A stretch of DNA of 36,385 nt from an uncultured Alistipes sp. (lineage in GTDB: Bacteria; Bacteroidota; Bacteroidia; Bacteroidales; Rikenellaceae), in NCBI GenBank assembly GCA_937895825.1, contig CALBKP010000008.1, positions 1 through 36,385 on the forward strand. Direction: 5' to 3'. A program made the position numbers and the translations under genes. How positions within the stretch are numbered: the stretch's first letter is position 1; each line of letters opens with the position of its first letter. This document shows positions 33,389 to 36,385 of the stretch, piece by piece. Below the pieces are notes generated by a model, which saw nothing but the letters and a program-made list of their open reading frames with translations, had not been told where the DNA came from and did not search any database.

Positions 33389-34261
33389 ATGTATCAGCAA
33401 TATATCACACACCGTAATCGTGCGGCGATTGTCATAGTGATAGATCGCTCGTTGTCGATGAAGAAGTTGACAACCATAAACTCGATGCCGCTATCGAAGG
33501 CCGAAGCTGCATCGTATGTCACAAACTTCATCATCGACGAGCTACTGATACGTGCCACGCGCAACCACAAGGTGCGCAATTACTACGATGTTGCGGTAAT
33601 CAGCTACTCGGGCAATGGCGTAGAGTCACTGCTCCCTGGTTCCGATGGAGGTTTTATCTCGATAGACCGTCTGGCGGAGTACTGTCCGCAGCCCGAGACG
33701 ATATACATAGAGCAGGCAATGCCCGACGGCGAGTCAATACGAGCACCCTTCACGCTACATCCATGGGTGCGGCCATCTGCATCGGGCACAACACCGATGT
33801 ACGATGCACTCGTCACCGTAAAAGATCTTGTTGGGGCGTGGTGTACACACACGGACAACCGCGACAGCTTTCCACCACTCATATTTCACATCGCAGATGG
33901 CGACTGCAGCGATGCCGACGATGCAGCACTCATCGACATAGCTCAACGCATAACGAAAACATCGACGCGCGACGGTAACACGCTTCTTATCAACGTACAT
34001 CTCTCGTCAACAGACGAGGTTGACGAATTCTGCGAGGTATTTCCCGCTGAGAATACGTTCTTCACGAAAGAGCCCGAGCGAATGATGCTATACAGAATGT
34101 CGAGTACTATACCCGAATGTATGGAGCCCGTTATCAAGGATATGCTACATCCGAGAAGCAAGGGCCCATATCGCGCCGTGGCGTTTAACGCCTCTGTCTG
34201 CGAACTTCTCTCTATCATAAATATTGGCTCGGAGAGCATCAATAGCATAAAATATTTATAG
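33389..34261 (+). CDS. von Willebrand factor A domain protein, TerY-like
   Basis: A 290-residue cytoplasmic protein (no signal or membrane helix) made of one vWA domain over about residues 10-225. The metal-ion-dependent adhesion site is complete: DRSLS (Asp19, Ser21, Ser23), the Thr in SGTTPMYDAL (Thr134/135) and the Asp in HIADGDCSD (Asp170). The GTTPMYDAL segment and the lack of export signal resemble TerY-type vWA proteins that act with kinases and phosphatases rather than secreted adhesins. The last ~65 residues hold no domain I recognise. It starts 15 bases after the nucleotidyltransferase gene and lies 5 bases before a degenerate kinase-fold gene, so the two look co-expressed. Its partner or ligand is unknown. 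Confidence 0.85.
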   Translation: MYQQYITHRNRAAIVIVIDRSLSMKKLTTINSMPLSKAEAASYVTNFIIDELLIRATRNHKVRNYYDVAVISYSGNGVESLLPGSDGGFISIDRLAEYCPQPETIYIEQAMPDGESIRAPFTLHPWVRPSASGTTPMYDALVTVKDLVGAWCTHTDNRDSFPPLIFHIADGDCSDADDAALIDIAQRITKTSTRDGNTLLINVHLSSTDEVDEFCEVFPAENTFFTKEPERMMLYRMSSTIPECMEPVIKDMLHPRSKGPYRAVAFNASVCELLSIINIGSESINSIKYL

Positions 34262-34266
34262 CAAGG

Positions 34267-35217
34267 ATGATCTGCACCATCACACAATTCCACAACTGCC
34301 TACGCAATCCAGGGCTGCTGCTACGTACAATTCATGATGTAGAGTATGAGCCCGAGACGCTCACGTCAACACGATATTTTGCCGAGTGTCGCGCACGAAT
34401 CGCTGGATCGAAGGTGATGATGTATGCTCCCATCACCCCTCAGTCGATGACGATAGCCGAGCAGGCAATCGATATATTAGGTCTCGCTCATGGAGAGGTG
34501 GGAGAGATGGAGATAATTCATAATGAGATAATATGTCACGGCAAACAGACCTTCTATTGCGACCTTATCATCGAGAGGCTACACAGTGGCATCAAGCTAA
34601 GCGAGGCTATACACACGCTATCACACAGCTGCCTTATGCTCGGGCTTAACATGCTACATGACACACTCAAACAATACGACATAAGCCATAATCACCTCTC
34701 GGTGGATAATATTATTGTCGACGAGCATTACGTATGGCATCCACTGCGTAGCTACTATGCCATGAAGGGATATGGAGGGGATGGCGCCACACTCGAACAT
34801 ATTACTTCATTAATAGACGAATATGCAATTCCTGATCTAAATAGGCCAGTTGCAGCATTACACGAGAACCTATCGGCATATACCACAAGCGCAGGCAACA
34901 ACATTATACGCTACCCGTTGCACGAACGTCGCCGTCGCATTACGACACCTCGAGGCACAGGCTTTGAGGACGAGAATGGACGCATGGTAATTGACGACAT
35001 ATATCTTCGTGCAAGTGACTTCGTGGAGGACAGAGCCACGGTCACAACACACGACAATAAGATGGGAGTCATTGACCGCAACGGTAAATATATAATCGGG
35101 CCCATATATGATGAAGTGGTGTTCTTCGTCGATGACGGCACGTTACACGCAATGCTCAATGGTCGCAGTGCTACGTTTGACTATTTCGGAGTGCAGATAA
35201 CCGAGTGGAGCGAGTAA
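34267..35217 (+). CDS. Degenerate kinase-fold protein with WG-like C-terminal repeats
   Basis: A 316-residue cytoplasmic protein. Residues ~30-200 look like a reduced protein-kinase fold: a possible beta-3 Lys in SKVMMYAPIT (Lys49), a helix SCLMLGLNMLHDTLKQYDIS, then HNHLSVDNIIVD (141-152), which lines up with a kinase catalytic loop HRDxxxxN but has His where the catalytic Asp belongs. A DFG-like motif is not visible (WHPLRSYY in its place). The C-terminal part (~230-310) holds two or three WG-like repeats (FEDENGRMVIDDIY, VIDRNGKYIIGPIYDEV, and a weaker third). I infer a pseudokinase scaffold. It starts 5 bases after the vWA gene and ends 24 bases before a hairpin. A fold search is needed to confirm the kinase likeness. 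Confidence 0.7.
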   Translation: MICTITQFHNCLRNPGLLLRTIHDVEYEPETLTSTRYFAECRARIAGSKVMMYAPITPQSMTIAEQAIDILGLAHGEVGEMEIIHNEIICHGKQTFYCDLIIERLHSGIKLSEAIHTLSHSCLMLGLNMLHDTLKQYDISHNHLSVDNIIVDEHYVWHPLRSYYAMKGYGGDGATLEHITSLIDEYAIPDLNRPVAALHENLSAYTTSAGNNIIRYPLHERRRRITTPRGTGFEDENGRMVIDDIYLRASDFVEDRATVTTHDNKMGVIDRNGKYIIGPIYDEVVFFVDDGTLHAMLNGRSATFDYFGVQITEWSE

Positions 35218-35241
35218 GATATAATGTAAGGATAGTAATGA

Positions 35242-35268
35242 GGGTGTTAACATTTAATGTTAGCACCC
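35242..35268. terminator. Hairpin between converging genes
   Basis: GGGTGTTAACAT (35242-35253) pairs with ATGTTAGCACCC (35257-35268) with one G-T pair and a 3-base TTA loop: 12 pairs. It fills the space between the stop of the WG gene and the stop of the convergent araC-type gene. There is no strong T run on either side, so termination efficiency is uncertain. Confidence 0.65.
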
Positions 35269-35901
35269 CTATTTATTGTATATGCCACTAAAACGTCGGC
35301 GACAAACGAACGAGGGAGTCGTACCAAAGCGACGACGAAATGTAGCTATGAAGTGTGAGACATTGATAAAACCACAGATGGTAGCTATCACATTTGTAGG
35401 CATCTTAGCCTTTGTCAAGATCTTCTCAGCAATATCGAGCCTACAACCTAAGAGCCAACGATGTGGCGACACACCATAACGCTCACGGAAACGACGCTTA
35501 AACGTCGACACCGAGTAGCAACACATCTGAGCCATGGTCTCGACAGATAGATTGAGTGAAATACCGTTGATGATAGCACTCTCGAAACGCTCCTCATCCC
35601 TACCTACAATATCTACACGACCGAAGAGCAACTCGCGGTCAACATGAATCGAAATCTGCTGAAATACCCCAGCATGACCTACGCGATACTCAAGTATTCT
35701 GCTGCCAGGGAGAAGTATTCGTAGAGCATTAGGGCCAAGCTCATGCGCACCATCACGGTCAATATACTTACAACAGCCACTGATGATACACACAAGGTTG
35801 TAACCATCCGTGCAACGATCAACAACACTATCCGTCTCTAACGAGACATACTCCAAGACCGCATCTCTAAACGGGACTCTATTTGTTATACCAATATCCA
35901 T
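35269..35901 (-). CDS. AraC-family transcriptional regulator
   Basis: A 210-residue protein. The C-terminal ~100 residues are the double helix-turn-helix AraC DNA-binding domain: LSVETMAQMCCYSVSTFKRRFRERYGVSPHRWLLGCRLDIAEKIL (first HTH, about 117-161) and TNVIATICGFINVSHFIATFRRRFGTTPSFV (second, about 168-198), with the FRRRFGTTPS signature. The N-terminal half is a small effector domain lacking a clear cupin pattern; the ligand is unknown. Shorter than most AraC proteins (~280-300). It lies on the minus strand with its own promoter, convergent to the vWA/WG pair and downstream of an rRNA operon. What it controls cannot be read from the sequence. Confidence 0.9.
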   Translation of the reverse strand: MDIGITNRVPFRDAVLEYVSLETDSVVDRCTDGYNLVCIISGCCKYIDRDGAHELGPNALRILLPGSRILEYRVGHAGVFQQISIHVDRELLFGRVDIVGRDEERFESAIINGISLNLSVETMAQMCCYSVSTFKRRFRERYGVSPHRWLLGCRLDIAEKILTKAKMPTNVIATICGFINVSHFIATFRRRFGTTPSFVCRRRFSGIYNK

Positions 35902-35921
35902 ATCAAGATTGTTTTACAAAG

Positions 35922-35952
35922 CAAAGTTACCAAAATAAATATATCTTGCAAA
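35922..35952 (-). promoter_or_regulatory. Consensus promoter of the araC-type gene
   Basis: On the minus strand TTTG (35949-35952) and TAACTTTG (35922-35929) are separated by exactly 19 bases, a full match to the Bacteroidetes consensus. The start would fall near 35915, leaving a leader of only ~14 bases before the ATG at 35901. Confidence 0.85.
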
Positions 35953-35986
35953 CTTGTAACTGGCTATAACATAGGATTGAACTAAA

Positions 35987-36016
35987 TGTGATATAATATT
36001 GACCTATTTGTGATAT
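35987..36016. repeat. Direct repeat upstream of the araC promoter, possible operator
   Basis: TGTGATAT occurs at 35987-35994 and again at 36009-36016, 22 bases apart start to start, about two helical turns. The pair ends 35 bases upstream of the -33 box of the araC-type promoter. AraC proteins commonly bind such spaced direct repeats, so autoregulation is possible. The core is short and A/T-rich, so chance cannot be excluded. Confidence 0.4.
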
Positions 36017-36302
36017 TTTTTTAGTAAAGTCCTTCAAAAGAGTGAAAATAAGGCAACAAAGAGTAAATAAACAAGGACAACAAAGATTAAAGACAATTAT
36101 GCCAACTATACAATTATCATTGTTGTAATTGCTATCCCTGAAGTCTCTGTAGTCTTGATTGTACCTTTGTCTTGATTATCATTATAGAAAGGCCACCCAC
36201 CATTATCAAATGGAAGTTTGGAGGGATTGTGAATATAACTGACTGCACAGCCAGCTCTTCATGTCATGACAATAGGGCTCTGATATGCTTATACGTATAA
36301 AC
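36017..36302. other. Gap between the araC promoter region and the rRNA operon end
   Basis: About 290 bases, A/T-rich, with no reading frame I can support on either strand. A TACCTTTG at 36162-36169 has no -33 partner. No tRNA-like fold, tandem repeat or mobile-element end is evident. It separates the araC-type regulator from the rRNA operon terminator. Confidence 0.5.
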
Positions 36303-36335
36303 ACAAAAAAGCCGAACCCTTATCGGATTCGGCTT
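36303..36335 (-). terminator. Terminator of the rRNA operon
   Basis: On the minus strand AGCCGAA pairs with TTCGGCT, the stem continuing past one mismatch with a CC/GG pair around a short loop, followed by a run of six T (36305-36310 as A on the plus strand). It lies 6 bases after the 5S rRNA 3' end. Confidence 0.88.
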
Positions 36336-36340
36336 GAAGA

Positions 36341-36385
36341 GGCGGCTACCTACTCTCCCACCTAAATAGGCAGTACCATCGGCGT
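36341..36385 (-). rRNA. rrf: 5S ribosomal RNA, 3' end (gene continues beyond the window)
   Basis: The minus strand reads ACGCCGATGGTACTGCCTAT at the window edge and ends GGGAGAGTAGGTAGCCGCC, the conserved 3' third of bacterial 5S rRNA (helices IV and I). About 45 of ~110 bases are inside. The terminator that follows agrees with 5S being the last gene of a 16S-23S-5S operon transcribed toward the left. The exact 3' end is uncertain by 1-3 bases. Confidence 0.93.

Noticed and set aside
36162..36169. TACCTTTG on the plus strand as a promoter
   Set aside because: No TTTG at the required spacing and no downstream gene on that strand.
1..36385. CRISPR arrays, insertion sequences, integrases, tRNA genes
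   Set aside because: No regularly spaced repeats, transposase or integrase frames, or cloverleaf-like sequences were seen on either strand.

Overview
The window looks like a chromosomal segment of a gut-type Bacteroidales bacterium, possibly Rikenellaceae/Alistipes-like. The genus is an inference from gene content and the fairly GC-rich core genes. Supporting signs are Bacteroidetes promoters (TTTG, 19-20 bp, TANNTTTG), a UpxY-type antiterminator at the head of a polysaccharide locus, and typical Bacteroidetes lipoproteins (SbsA-type Ig-like, DUF4296).

Layout. (1) 1-2291: the 3' end of rnhB, convergent with a secreted glycoside hydrolase family 2 protein whose two catalytic glutamates appear to be replaced. 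(2) 2491-5959: a tight housekeeping operon of cvpA-like, rsgA, a SpoU-type RNA methyltransferase and an acetylornithine-type aminotransferase, closed by a perfect 19-bp inverted-repeat terminator. (3) 6094-16477: a second co-directional run with a flippase, holB, folK, three envelope proteins (two lipoproteins and an outer-membrane barrel), rbfA, a LolC/E-like permease, a DUF4296 lipoprotein and an amidohydrolase, ending in a terminator at 16531.

(4) 16717-about 33373: a capsule or O-antigen-type locus. A consensus promoter and a structured ~250-nt leader precede upxY. Then come a WecA/MraY-type initiating transferase, a deleted UDP-glucuronate epimerase remnant, ugd, an AT-rich strain-specific core (wzx, wzy, acetyltransferase, two glycosyltransferases), another glycosyltransferase, the UDP-L-FucNAc cassette (fnlA/capE, capF, capG/fnlC), a WbuB-type transferase, a WbuC-type cupin and a nucleotidyltransferase-fold protein. 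Together they predict a Wzx/Wzy-dependent polymer containing L-FucNAc and probably GlcA. No wza/wzc export genes are present in the window.

(5) 33389-35217: a two-gene module of a von Willebrand A protein with an intact MIDAS motif and a degenerate kinase-fold protein carrying WG-like repeats. This is the best candidate for an undescribed system. (6) 35269-36385: an AraC-family regulator on the minus strand with a perfect promoter and upstream direct repeats, then the 3' end and terminator of a 5S rRNA, showing that an rRNA operon lies just beyond the right edge.
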